A stretch of 52,967 bases of DNA from Bacteroidota bacterium (lineage in GTDB: Bacteria; Bacteroidota; Bacteroidia; Chitinophagales; Saprospiraceae). Position 1 is the first letter of the stretch; each line of letters opens with the position of its first letter. The DNA lies in NCBI GenBank assembly GCA_017857395.1, contig JAFMDF010000026.1:1-52967 (forward strand), given 5' to 3'. Shown here piece by piece: positions 32,010 through 40,664 of the stretch. Under the pieces are notes generated by a model. It had not been told where the DNA came from and made no database searches. It worked only from the letters and a program-made list of their open reading frames with translations. The translations under genes were made by a program, and so were the position numbers.

Positions 32010-32876
32010 TTAACTTCCTCGATAAGTAGAATACCCAAAAGGATTAATCAACAAAGGAACATGATAATGTGCCGCATCAAACACCGTAAATTGAATTTCT
32101 ACTTGCGGATAAAAACCGACTATTTTATTTTGTTTAAAATAAGCGCCTGTATCAAAAACCATCCTATAATTGGTAGGTGGCATTAGTCTTCCAGGCGGTA
32201 GTAAATCCCCAATTCTCCCATCATTATTCGTTACGCCTTGCGTAATGGTTTGCCATTTCCCTTCCTTATTTGCTTGTAATCGAATGGCTAAATTTTGCCC
32301 CGGTTTCCCAACAGACGTATCCAAAACATGGGTAGTCAATTGACAGCCATTGAAGGCAGACCAATCTGCATTAGGCAATAATTTTTTTAAGCGAATAATA
32401 GTGATTTTATGCTGTTCCCCCATGGCAATATGCAGTTCTTCTTCGGGCGTATTCTGCAATCGGTCTTGTAATAAGCGCAACATTTCAGTCGCTGACTTTC
32501 CAGTTGCACAAACAATAAAAATGAATCCGTTTTTTGCTTCATAATCGGTATTGGCTTGCGCTAGTTGTTGAATAGTGGTAGCTGTAGCATTGGCAACTCC
32601 AGCTTGTTCCTTGCCTGCCAGGTGTTTGGTCGCCGCAAATTTCTTTTCTAAACTTTTAACATCTCCTATCTTTGGATGATGGGTAAAAGCTGCTCGCCAA
32701 TCCGAATTTCCACATCCTTCATACCAAATCTGAGTTGCCTTTTCTACTAATATTTTCTCTGAAGAGAACGGAAAATGTTGCATTAATTGATTGACCCAAT
32801 TGTTCGAGCCGCAACATTGGAATAGCTGCTCTTTTGCGGCTTCTTGGCTTTTTTTATTAAAACTTATTAAATCCAT
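32010..32876 (-). CDS. Bifunctional OHCU decarboxylase / 5-hydroxyisourate hydrolase
   Basis: This 288-residue fusion covers two steps after urate oxidation. The N-terminal part (1-165) is OHCU decarboxylase (UraD) with FTHHPKIGDV, where His66 or His67 is catalytic. The C-terminal part (about 178-288) is 5-hydroxyisourate hydrolase (UraH, transthyretin-related) with LTTHVLDTSVGKPG and the C-terminal signature YRGS. The chemical order of action is UraH then UraD, opposite to the order in the chain, as in other known fusions. The product is (S)-allantoin, the substrate of AllB. It lies between PuuD and the lyase-like gene in the cluster. Confidence 0.95.
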   Translation of the reverse strand: MDLISFNKKSQEAAKEQLFQCCGSNNWVNQLMQHFPFSSEKILVEKATQIWYEGCGNSDWRAAFTHHPKIGDVKSLEKKFAATKHLAGKEQAGVANATATTIQQLAQANTDYEAKNGFIFIVCATGKSATEMLRLLQDRLQNTPEEELHIAMGEQHKITIIRLKKLLPNADWSAFNGCQLTTHVLDTSVGKPGQNLAIRLQANKEGKWQTITQGVTNNDGRIGDLLPPGRLMPPTNYRMVFDTGAYFKQNKIVGFYPQVEIQFTVFDAAHYHVPLLINPFGYSTYRGS

Positions 32877-32930
32877 ATTTTATTATTTATTCGGGTTGTG
32901 GTTGCGTTTAAAGTAATCGTCAAATTTATT

Positions 32931-33002
32931 GGGACTGTAATTTATTCGTTGTTTTTTATTAGCCCTTTCAGGGCTAGCAACCAACCGACAAACTACAGTC
33001 CC
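32931..33002. repeat. Inverted repeat with inner palindrome
   Basis: GGGACTGTA (32931-32939) pairs with TACAGTCCC (32994-33002), and an inner palindrome AGCCCTTTCAGGGCT lies at 32961-32975. It fills the 253-base gap between PuuD and UraD-UraH and could modulate transcription inside the cluster. Confidence 0.45.
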
Positions 33003-33129
33003 ATTTATTTGGCTGTTACAAACGACGTTGACCTTCCTATAACATAACGCTCAGTTCTTTCCTTAAGCGGTAAACCCTTTTGAAAATTGAGAATTGAAAA
33101 TTTTAAATTGAAAATTGCCCCCTCTCTTC

Positions 33130-34545
33130 TTACTCCGCCAAACTAGTCCCCTGCATAATCCAACAGCGAATTTTATCTCGTTCTTCAGGCGTAATCCCCG
33201 TTTTATTATTCTGTGGCATTGTCTTCGTAATAACAACTCGTTGCATGATTTTATCCGTTAATTTGACAATATCCTGCGGCGTATCATAAACTACCCCATT
33301 TGGCGGAGCGGTCCAAACATCATCGGTTGGACTAGCAGAATGGCAACTCACACATCTTTCCTGAAAAATAGGATAAATTTCTGTAAAAGAAACCTTTTCA
33401 CATTCGCCGCCAATAGTTGTAGGAGCGGTAATAAATACCGTGGAAATTAGAATCAGCGAAGCGATAGGAATGACCCAAACCGACTGTTGATTTTTTTCTT
33501 TTAGATTATGATAATGTTTGATGCCTGCACTTCCCAAAGTCAAGAGGGCAAGAATTAACCAAGGATAGTCATGTCCAAAGGTGCTAGGAAAATGATTGCT
33601 AATCATCACAAATAGCACGGGTAAAGTGAAATAATTATTATGAAAAGACCGCAGGCCAGCAAATTGCCCAATCGCAGGGTCTAAATAAGTCCCTTCTTTA
33701 GTCGCTTTAACCATTGCTTTTTGGGCAGGAATAATGACAAAAAATACATTACCTGCCATGAAAGTACCAATCAATGCCCCGAAATGAATAAATGCAGCTC
33801 TGGCATTAAATACTTGCGTATAAAAATAGGCGAAACCAATTAAAATCAGGAAAAGCGTAATGCCAAATAATAAAGGTTTTTTAAGTAGCGGGGTACGACT
33901 TAATCCATGATAAATCCCATAACCAATGGCAAGGGAGGCGATGCTAAGACCTATCGCAGTAGTCGATGATAATTCTATCAAACCATCGGGTTTTAGCAAC
34001 ATCGCCTCTGCATTAAAATAGTAGACAATGCATAATAAACCAAAGCCCGTTAACCAAGTAAAATAAGCTTCATATTTAAACCAATGCACGCCCTTGGGCA
34101 TTACCTTAGGCGCTACTTGATATTTTTCTACAAACCAAAAACCACCTCCATGCAACATCCACATATCTCCTTTTAACTCTGGTCGATTTTTATTTTTATG
34201 CATACTATTTTCCATAAAAACAAAAAAGAAAGAAGTGCCTATCCAGGCAATACCAAACGTAATATGTAACCAACGGATAAGAATATTCATCCATTCATGA
34301 AGATGACCTACATAGAGCGTATCTCTAAAATAGTAATAGACTAAAAAGAAGAGTAAGAGTATGCAAAAGATAATGCCTGTATAGATATATTCATTAGAAC
34401 TGACTAGGTTTTCGGTTAATAATTCTTGTTTTTCTGGGGCTAATTTTTCGTTTTTGACAACCTCATTTTTGAGCCCCTGCGTCTTATGACTCATTTGGGT
34501 TAGAAAAAATAAAAGGATTAATATGCTAAAGAATACTATAATCAT
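33130..34545 (-). CDS. puuD: Membrane urate oxidase (urate hydroxylase PuuD) with cytochrome c domain
   Basis: PuuD is a membrane enzyme that hydroxylates urate to 5-hydroxyisourate, passing electrons to the respiratory chain rather than to oxygen directly. The 471-residue protein has about nine membrane helices, the conserved WIGTSFFFVFMENSM and LHGGGFWFVEKY segments, and a C-terminal cytochrome c domain with CVSCH at 398-402 and a likely axial Met at 443 (TMPQNN). An extra N-terminal hydrophobic helix (MIIVFFSILILLFFL) and a polar linker precede the usual core. The haem attachment makes it a client of the CcmF/CcsA system coded at 9511. Confidence 0.93.
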   Translation of the reverse strand: MIIVFFSILILLFFLTQMSHKTQGLKNEVVKNEKLAPEKQELLTENLVSSNEYIYTGIIFCILLLFFLVYYYFRDTLYVGHLHEWMNILIRWLHITFGIAWIGTSFFFVFMENSMHKNKNRPELKGDMWMLHGGGFWFVEKYQVAPKVMPKGVHWFKYEAYFTWLTGFGLLCIVYYFNAEAMLLKPDGLIELSSTTAIGLSIASLAIGYGIYHGLSRTPLLKKPLLFGITLFLILIGFAYFYTQVFNARAAFIHFGALIGTFMAGNVFFVIIPAQKAMVKATKEGTYLDPAIGQFAGLRSFHNNYFTLPVLFVMISNHFPSTFGHDYPWLILALLTLGSAGIKHYHNLKEKNQQSVWVIPIASLILISTVFITAPTTIGGECEKVSFTEIYPIFQERCVSCHSASPTDDVWTAPPNGVVYDTPQDIVKLTDKIMQRVVITKTMPQNNKTGITPEERDKIRCWIMQGTSLAE

Positions 34546-34564
34546 AAATGGAAATTAAGTGCTG

Positions 34565-34615
34565 GTTGCTGGTTGCTGGTTGCCGTAGAATAACTAGCAA
34601 CCAGCAACCAGCAAC
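34565..34615. repeat. Perfect 19-bp inverted repeat (TTGCTGG words)
   Basis: The arms 34565-34583 and 34597-34615 are perfect inverted copies made of the repeated word GTTGCTG around a 13-base loop. The right arm touches the allantoinase stop codon. The word also builds the inner arms of the fold-back at 2249-2309. It may attenuate between allB and puuD. Confidence 0.6.
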
Positions 34616-35970
34616 TAAAATAACCTATGCTTTTGCCCTCCCAATATCTGCTTTCCAAAAGGAGCAGCGCCAACCAATTCATTTTGAAAAGCAATTTGCC
34701 CATTAACGATGGTATGATTGACCTTTCCAAAAAGTGTCTGATGAAGATAAGGGGTCGCTTTATGCCTATGTTCGATTAACTCTTCTTTTACCTGAAAAGT
34801 TGTTTCGGGTTGCCAAATGGTTATATCTGCATCAAATCCTACTTTCAATTCACCTATTCTATGCTGTAAATCTAAGAAATGAGCAGGTTTTGAAGTTAGT
34901 AAAGGAATAAATTCAGTTATCGACATTTCTCCTTTTAATGCCGTCCAACTAGCCGACAATAGGAACTGTAAACCAGCAATGCCTCCCCAAGCCTTTGCCA
35001 AATTTCCGCTTTCCATTTCTTTGATGGAAGGTGGGGCAGGGGAGTGGTCACTACTAATAAAATCAATGATTCCTGTTTTTAAGGCTTGTCGAAGATGCCT
35101 ACCGTTGCTTTTCGCTCTGATGGGCGGCGCACATTTATATAGCGTATTGCCATCAGGAATGCTTTCTGCGTTAAAAAAGAAGTAATGCGGACAAGATTCA
35201 ACGGTAAAAGGAACACCAGCTTGCTTTTGTTGCCCAATCCAATCAATCATTTCATCAGAAGCCAAATGAACGATATGTGCTTTACATTGATGTTTCTTTG
35301 CGAATCCAACGAACTTTTTAATAGCTTCATTCTCCCAAGCTTTAGGTCGAGATTTTAAATAAGCTTGATAACTCTGAGGGGCATACTTCAAATCATCACT
35401 CGCAGGCAAAGTATCTAATTCACAATGTGCCAAAACAGGTATGCCTAAATGTTGAACACCTCCCATTAATTTATCCAAATCAGCTAAGGGAATATTGGGA
35501 AACTCCTTAATCCCCGAATGAGACAAAAACACTTTTACCCCTAAACAACCTGCTGCAATAAGTGCTTGTACCTCCTTTATAGAATCATCAATTGCCCCAG
35601 CCCAAAAACCGCAGTTGACATACAATTTACCTTGACTAGCCGCTAATTTTTTCCTAAAAGCCCCCAGATTAGTAACGACTGGACTAGAATTTAAGGGCAT
35701 ATCCACCACCGTCGTAATGCCGCCTCTGGCAGCAGCTTTGGTTGCCGATTCAAAGCCTTCCCAAGTTGTTCGACCAGGCTCATTAATATGTACATGCGCA
35801 TCAATAACCCCTGGCATAATGACGCTATCGGAATAACCTAAGGCATTTTTTACTTGTTGTCCGATATGAATGGCGGCTATTTTACCATTCGCTATCGTTA
35901 GACTTGCTGGTTGCAATTGTCCATCAATGAATACTTGATTGCTGTAAATGTGGTAATTATCTTGGTACAT
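34615..35970 (-). CDS. allB: Allantoinase
   Basis: AllB opens the allantoin ring to allantoate. The 451-residue amidohydrolase has the metal motif DAHVHINEPGRTTWEGF, the bridging-Lys segment GVKVFLSHSG, metal His in AHCELD and HIVHLAS, the AENSCPHY-like VESCPHYFFF and the catalytic Asp in SSDHSPAP. The motif HVHINEPGR..WEGF distinguishes allantoinase from dihydroorotase and hydantoinase. There is no signal peptide. It sits between xdhB and puuD on minus, in the right pathway context. Confidence 0.96.
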   Translation of the reverse strand: MYQDNYHIYSNQVFIDGQLQPASLTIANGKIAAIHIGQQVKNALGYSDSVIMPGVIDAHVHINEPGRTTWEGFESATKAAARGGITTVVDMPLNSSPVVTNLGAFRKKLAASQGKLYVNCGFWAGAIDDSIKEVQALIAAGCLGVKVFLSHSGIKEFPNIPLADLDKLMGGVQHLGIPVLAHCELDTLPASDDLKYAPQSYQAYLKSRPKAWENEAIKKFVGFAKKHQCKAHIVHLASDEMIDWIGQQKQAGVPFTVESCPHYFFFNAESIPDGNTLYKCAPPIRAKSNGRHLRQALKTGIIDFISSDHSPAPPSIKEMESGNLAKAWGGIAGLQFLLSASWTALKGEMSITEFIPLLTSKPAHFLDLQHRIGELKVGFDADITIWQPETTFQVKEELIEHRHKATPYLHQTLFGKVNHTIVNGQIAFQNELVGAAPFGKQILGGQKHRLF

Positions 35971-36031
35971 TAGACTTTTTTAAATTTTCTAAACCTAATT
36001 AATCCGTTGGCCGAAAATGTAGTATGCCGTC

Positions 36032-36089
36032 AATGCAGGTCAGGAGACCTGTGGATAGCGGTTTCTAGCCTGGAGACTAGAAACATCGA
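36032..36089. repeat. Dispersed palindromic repeat, copy 2
   Basis: A palindrome CAGGTC-AGGA-GACCTG at 36036-36051 is identical to the one at 12884-12899 and is followed by a TTTCTAGCCTGGAGACTAGAAA palindrome. A further TTCCTAGTCTCCAGACTAGGAA palindrome lies downstream near 36110-36133. It fills the gap between allB and xdhB. Confidence 0.65.
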
Positions 36090-36232
36090 AAACCGATAAA
36101 ATATTCGATATTCCTAGTCTCCAGACTAGGAATCAATATCTAGTCGTCTGACGATGCTCATTTTGAAAACTTACAAAATATATTTTTGTCAATGGAATCT
36201 CTAATCTCACATCTCTGCTCTCTCTTCTCAAT

Positions 36233-38521
36233 TCAGCTATACAAACTCATCAAAACCTTCTCCGCAGTCATCGGTGCAACATAAGTAATTGTCGCTTGAG
36301 CATTATAAGCCAGAATAGCATTACAAAGTGCAAAATAAGCCCCGATACCGTACATTAAAGGCGGTTCCCCAACCGCTTTAGATTTCAAAATGGCTAAGTC
36401 GCTACCTGCTGTTTCCAGATAATGCACCGCCACTTCTTTCGGAACAGAATAAATGTCTGGTATTTTATAATTCGCCAAATTGGAAGATTTTAAAACGCCT
36501 GCTTCATTATAAATCAATTCTTCCATCGTCATCCAACCAATGCCTTGCGCAAGCCCGCCTTCTATTTGTCCTAGGTCAACTGCTCGATTCATACTAGTGC
36601 CAAAATCATGAACGATTTGTACGGCATCAAATTCATAATTGCCCCGAATACAATCCACAGTACAAGTAGTAATCGCCGTACCATAAACATGATAGGCAAA
36701 AGGATGTCCTTTTCTAGTCGTATTATCAAAATTAATTCTCGGTGTGGCATAATGCCCTTTTGCACTCAAATTAATCCTGTTTTGGAAAGCCAATCGAATG
36801 AGGTCTTTCCATAAAATGCTATGTTGATTGTCTTTAGAAGTAATGGTATTATTGTCAAAAATAAGGACGTTCGATTTTGGAATGTCCCATTTTGTAACCA
36901 ACAACTTTTTCAAACGGCTGATAATTTGCTTACAAGCATCCTGCAAGGCTTTCCCATTTAAATCGGCGGTTGCACTAGCTGCGGACGGAGAAGTATTGGC
37001 AACCCGAGTCGTATTGGTGGTTTCTAGTTTAATCTGACGTTCCTCAATACCAAAATTACTAGCTGCCACCTGAATCATTTTTGAACTCACCCCTTGCCCC
37101 ATTTCAATAGCGCCTGTACTAATTCCGACACTACCATCGCTATACACATGTACCAATGCCCTAGCGTTATTCATCATCGTATTGGTAAAAGAAATACCAA
37201 AACAAATAGGCATTAAAGCCAAGCCTTTCTTAGTATATTTATTATCTGCATTATATTGCTTAATGTCTGATTCAAGCTGTCCAATGTCATATCTGTTCTT
37301 GGCTTGAAACCAACAATTTTTCGCCTCACACGCTTCTGTTTTCTGACCGTAGGAAAATTCGGAACCCTCTTCCAAAAGGTTTCTTTCCTGTATTAATTGA
37401 GCGGGAATACCAATTTTTCTAGCTGCATGGTGAATAGCCGCTTCTATCACATACATTCCTTGTGGGCCACCAAAACCTCTAAAAGCCGTATTTGGCGGTA
37501 AATTAGTCCGACAAGAATAAGCATCCACCGTCACATTAGGTATAAAATAACTATTGGTCGCATGAAATAATGTTCTTCCTAAAACAGCAGGTGATAAATC
37601 TGCGGCAGCACCACCATTTTGAAAATATTGCCCTTCAAAAGCGACAATCTTATAATTTTTATCTAAACCTATTTTATAACGACTTCTATAGGGATGCCTT
37701 TTCCCTGTCATCTGCAAATCTTCCCCTCGTTCTAAAATATATTTTACAGGTCGATTGGTCAAAAAACTAGCCAAAGCAACCATTGCTGCCCAAGGAGACG
37801 CTTGGTCTTCTTTGCCACCAAAACCACCACCTATCCGATTGACATCCACCTCAATTTTATTCATGGAAACCCCAAGCACTTTAGCCACCGTTCGTTGTAC
37901 CGCAGTTGGTCCTTGAGTAGAACTATAAATTTTTATACTGCCATCTCCATTAGGAATGGCATAAGCACCTTGTGGTTCTAAATAGACATGTTCTTGTCCA
38001 CCAGATTCGGCTCTTCCCTCAAACACATATTCGCAATCCAAAAAACTACTATCGGTATCGCCCATTTTGAGCGCAATGGGGTCACTTAAAAAATGCTTGC
38101 GTTGATAGGCTTCTATGGGGTCAATAATTACCTCTTTTGCTTGTATGTTGACTTCAATCAATTGACTTGCCTTATGGGCAATTAGTTCGGTTTCTGCCAC
38201 AATGATTAATATAGGCATGCCGATAAAATGGACTTCCTGTTCGGCTAATAGGGGCTCATCAGGAATAATTCCACCCACCTGATTTTCTCCAGGAATATCT
38301 TTATAAGAAATTATTTGAATAACCCCAGCCATAGTTGCTGCCTTAGAAGTATCCATACTTTCGATATGCCCATACGCTATTTTTGAATAATAGACCTTAG
38401 CAAATAAAGTGCCTGCCAATTCAGAAAGGTCATCGAGGTATTTTGTTCTACCTGTAACATGTAAAGGCGCATCTATATTAAAAGATTTTTTTCTTTTTTT
38501 TATGTTAGAATTGCTGGTCAT
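36233..38521 (-). CDS. xdhB: Xanthine dehydrogenase, molybdopterin-binding subunit
   Basis: This subunit binds molybdenum cofactor and oxidises hypoxanthine and xanthine to urate. The 762-residue protein has the aldehyde oxidase/xanthine dehydrogenase a/b hammerhead (residues about 15-120), then the Mo-pterin-binding domains. Visible motifs are GGGFGGKEDQA, TAFRGFGGPQG (substrate Arg), GQGVSSKMIQVAA, and the catalytic Glu719 in GEPPLMYG. It forms a complex with XdhA, coded 115 bases upstream, and needs XdhC for cofactor insertion. Names for the two subunits vary between species. Confidence 0.96.
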   Translation of the reverse strand: MTSNSNIKKRKKSFNIDAPLHVTGRTKYLDDLSELAGTLFAKVYYSKIAYGHIESMDTSKAATMAGVIQIISYKDIPGENQVGGIIPDEPLLAEQEVHFIGMPILIIVAETELIAHKASQLIEVNIQAKEVIIDPIEAYQRKHFLSDPIALKMGDTDSSFLDCEYVFEGRAESGGQEHVYLEPQGAYAIPNGDGSIKIYSSTQGPTAVQRTVAKVLGVSMNKIEVDVNRIGGGFGGKEDQASPWAAMVALASFLTNRPVKYILERGEDLQMTGKRHPYRSRYKIGLDKNYKIVAFEGQYFQNGGAAADLSPAVLGRTLFHATNSYFIPNVTVDAYSCRTNLPPNTAFRGFGGPQGMYVIEAAIHHAARKIGIPAQLIQERNLLEEGSEFSYGQKTEACEAKNCWFQAKNRYDIGQLESDIKQYNADNKYTKKGLALMPICFGISFTNTMMNNARALVHVYSDGSVGISTGAIEMGQGVSSKMIQVAASNFGIEERQIKLETTNTTRVANTSPSAASATADLNGKALQDACKQIISRLKKLLVTKWDIPKSNVLIFDNNTITSKDNQHSILWKDLIRLAFQNRINLSAKGHYATPRINFDNTTRKGHPFAYHVYGTAITTCTVDCIRGNYEFDAVQIVHDFGTSMNRAVDLGQIEGGLAQGIGWMTMEELIYNEAGVLKSSNLANYKIPDIYSVPKEVAVHYLETAGSDLAILKSKAVGEPPLMYGIGAYFALCNAILAYNAQATITYVAPMTAEKVLMSLYS

Positions 38522-38560
38522 TGCGTAATTATTTGTGTCCGTTCAATTTTCTCTGGCGAA

Positions 38561-38622
38561 GTAACACAACTCTCTGAGTTGTGAAAGCTATGTATATGGC
38601 ACAACTCAGAAAGTTGTGTTAC
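38561..38622. repeat. 23-bp inverted repeat between xdhA and xdhB
   Basis: The arms 38561-38583 and 38600-38622 pair over 23 bp with one mismatch, and each is itself nearly palindromic (ACAACTC..GAGTTGT). It is related to the sequence at 20933-20955. It sits in the 115-base gap between xdhA and xdhB and may lower read-through or stabilise the xdhA message. Confidence 0.6.
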
Positions 38623-38636
38623 TTTGCTAGTACTTA

Positions 38637-40043
38637 TTAAACGGATATAATTATTTTTTCAAACACTAAATCTGCCTGTTCTATTGCTAAAAATTGTGCT
38701 ATAAAAAGTTGTCTAGCCAATAATCGTTTATAGTCGGCTGACCCTCTCGCATCACTAATCGGTGCAATTTCTGTATATAGAGTAGAAATAGCTGCTTTAA
38801 TTAAAACCTCTGTAAGTATTTTTCCTGTAAGAAAGGCACTTGTTTTATGTAAATAAGTTGGAATTGGGCCAACCCCACCAACAGCTAAGTGGATGTCTTG
38901 AATAAGCCCATCTTTTAGCTCAAATTTGGAAGCAAAGTTAACACTAGCTATATCAAAATATTTTCGTTGACTCACTTTTTCGAAATGGAATTTAGTCAAA
39001 TTACTTGGTAATTTAAACCTTATTTTTTCTAAAACTTCCCCTCCATTTAAATCTATCTGTTTATAGCCTTTATAAAATTCTTTTAAGGCTAAAGACCTCC
39101 TATTTCCATCCTTTTCCAAAATCAGCGTGCTATCTAATGCCAATAAAAGAATCGTAAAATCACCAATAGGAGAGGCATTTACCAGATTGCCTCCGATGGT
39201 TGCCATATTTCTAATTTGAGTAGAAGAGAGTAACTTGAAAATATAGTCCGAATCTGGCAATGCTTTTTTAAATAATTCAGAACGATATAAACTGCCCATC
39301 GTTTCTGCTGCGCCAAAAGTGCAAAATCCATCCTTAATTTCAATGCCTTTCATCGCCGAACGGTCATAGATAGGCATGGCTTCCGTTTCATACATGGCAA
39401 CTGGACGTTGCACATATAAATCCGTCCCGCCGCCTAATTTTACCGTTCCGTTAGTCGTTGTTTCAATAGGTTGAATGGCTAATAGGCGTTCTGGAATATT
39501 CTTAAAATAAGTAGGAATATATTTTTCGGCAACTAGCCGATCAATACTAATTTTAGATAAATCTTGTTGGACTTGCGCAATAATATTTTCAGCCGCCCTT
39601 TCAATACTTTTATATCCCGTACAACGGCAGATATTTCCGTCAATTGCTCCAATAATTCCTGCGGTAGAAACGGTTTCATTCGCCAATAAATAACCAGAAA
39701 GCGAAACGACAAACCCAGGTGTACAAAAACCACATTGCGTTCCATAAGCATCCACCATCGCTTTTTGGACAGGAGAAAGGGTTTCCATATTTAAGCCCTC
39801 AATCGTCACGATATGTTTTCCCTGTGCATTCACCAAAGGGGTGATGCAGGAGGTCATGGATTGATAAAATACGCCATCTTCGGTTAGTTCACCTACCAAT
39901 ATAGAACAAGCTCCACATTCGCCTTCTTTACAAACCAATTTTGAACCTTTGAGCTGTTTTTCTTTTCGGATAAAATCTAATAGTGCTATCCCAGAAGCAG
40001 CGGACGTTTTAACCAGTTGATTATTTAGAATAAATGTTATCAT
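38637..40043 (-). CDS. xdhA: Xanthine dehydrogenase, iron-sulfur and FAD subunit
   Basis: The 468-residue subunit carries electrons from the molybdenum site to NAD. It has a plant-type 2Fe-2S domain (Cys38, Cys43, Cys46 and Cys66), a helical 2Fe-2S domain (CGFC at 104-107 and CRC at 139-141), then an FAD_binding_5 domain (LGGGTDLYVQRP, ATIGGNLVNASPIGD) and a CO_deh_flav_C domain. Fused Fe-S/FAD subunits of this length are usual in bacterial two-subunit xanthine dehydrogenases. It precedes xdhB on minus and is separated from guaD by a perfect 28-bp hairpin. Confidence 0.96.
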   Translation of the reverse strand: MITFILNNQLVKTSAASGIALLDFIRKEKQLKGSKLVCKEGECGACSILVGELTEDGVFYQSMTSCITPLVNAQGKHIVTIEGLNMETLSPVQKAMVDAYGTQCGFCTPGFVVSLSGYLLANETVSTAGIIGAIDGNICRCTGYKSIERAAENIIAQVQQDLSKISIDRLVAEKYIPTYFKNIPERLLAIQPIETTTNGTVKLGGGTDLYVQRPVAMYETEAMPIYDRSAMKGIEIKDGFCTFGAAETMGSLYRSELFKKALPDSDYIFKLLSSTQIRNMATIGGNLVNASPIGDFTILLLALDSTLILEKDGNRRSLALKEFYKGYKQIDLNGGEVLEKIRFKLPSNLTKFHFEKVSQRKYFDIASVNFASKFELKDGLIQDIHLAVGGVGPIPTYLHKTSAFLTGKILTEVLIKAAISTLYTEIAPISDARGSADYKRLLARQLFIAQFLAIEQADLVFEKIIISV

Positions 40044-40107
40044 ACGATAGAGATAAAATCAAAAAGGAAACTGTTTGGATTTAATGCGAATATTTGTAAT
40101 AATAATT

Positions 40108-40177
40108 ATCCGTGTCCCTTTATTCATCTGTGGTATAAAATCATTACCACAGATGAATAAAGGGACACGGATTTTTG
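40108..40177. terminator. Perfect 28-bp inverted repeat between guaD and xdhA
   Basis: The arms 40108-40135 and 40145-40172 are perfect 28-bp inverted copies (core CCGTGTCCCTTTATTC) with a 9-base loop and a T run at 40173-40177 on plus. It lies 13-77 bases after the guaD stop. It could terminate the kinase-guaD transcript and separate it from xdhAB. Confidence 0.55.
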
Positions 40178-40184
40178 ACAAACC

Positions 40185-40664
40185 TTAATACTCAACTTTA
40201 TCTTCCTTAGCCGCCCACGATTCAAAAACAGCAATACCTTCTTTTCTTAATAATTGTTCGGTCGGAATTTGGCGTTTTTCAATGGGAAGCGGAATTTCTT
40301 TGTAGATAAAATCATCATCAAAGCCTATTTTGGCCGCATCTTCTCGGCTGGCAGCAAAAATAATTTTTTCGGGTCTAGCCCAATAAATAGCACCCAAACA
40401 CATAGGGCATGGTTCACAGGAAGTATAAAGCGTACATCCTTCTAACTGAAAAGAATTTAAGTTTTTACAAGCATCTCTAATGGCTACTACTTCTGCATGC
40501 GCCGTGGGGTCATTTGTAGAGGTGACTTTATTATTTCCCTGTCCTATAATTTTCCCATTTTTATCGACAATAATTGCCCCAAATGGACCTCCGTCATTGG
40601 CTTCCATTCCATTTGCTGCCAATTGGATAGCTTGTTTTAAAAAGAAACGATTTTTATCTTTCAT
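40185..40664 (-). CDS. guaD: Guanine deaminase (cytidine deaminase-fold type)
   Basis: GuaD converts guanine to xanthine. The 159-residue protein has the zinc deaminase motifs HAEV (His56, Glu58) and CEPCPMC (Cys86 and Cys89 with His56 as zinc ligands). It also has GGPFGAIIVD, TSTNDPTAHAEV and GAIYWARP and a domain-swapped C-terminal tail like Bacillus GuaD (DDDFIYKEI). It is the right size for the Bacillus type (about 156 residues). Its start overlaps the stop of the kinase gene by four bases. The product xanthine is the substrate of XdhAB, coded next downstream on the same strand. Confidence 0.95.
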   Translation of the reverse strand: MKDKNRFFLKQAIQLAANGMEANDGGPFGAIIVDKNGKIIGQGNNKVTSTNDPTAHAEVVAIRDACKNLNSFQLEGCTLYTSCEPCPMCLGAIYWARPEKIIFAASREDAAKIGFDDDFIYKEIPLPIEKRQIPTEQLLRKEGIAVFESWAAKEDKVEY

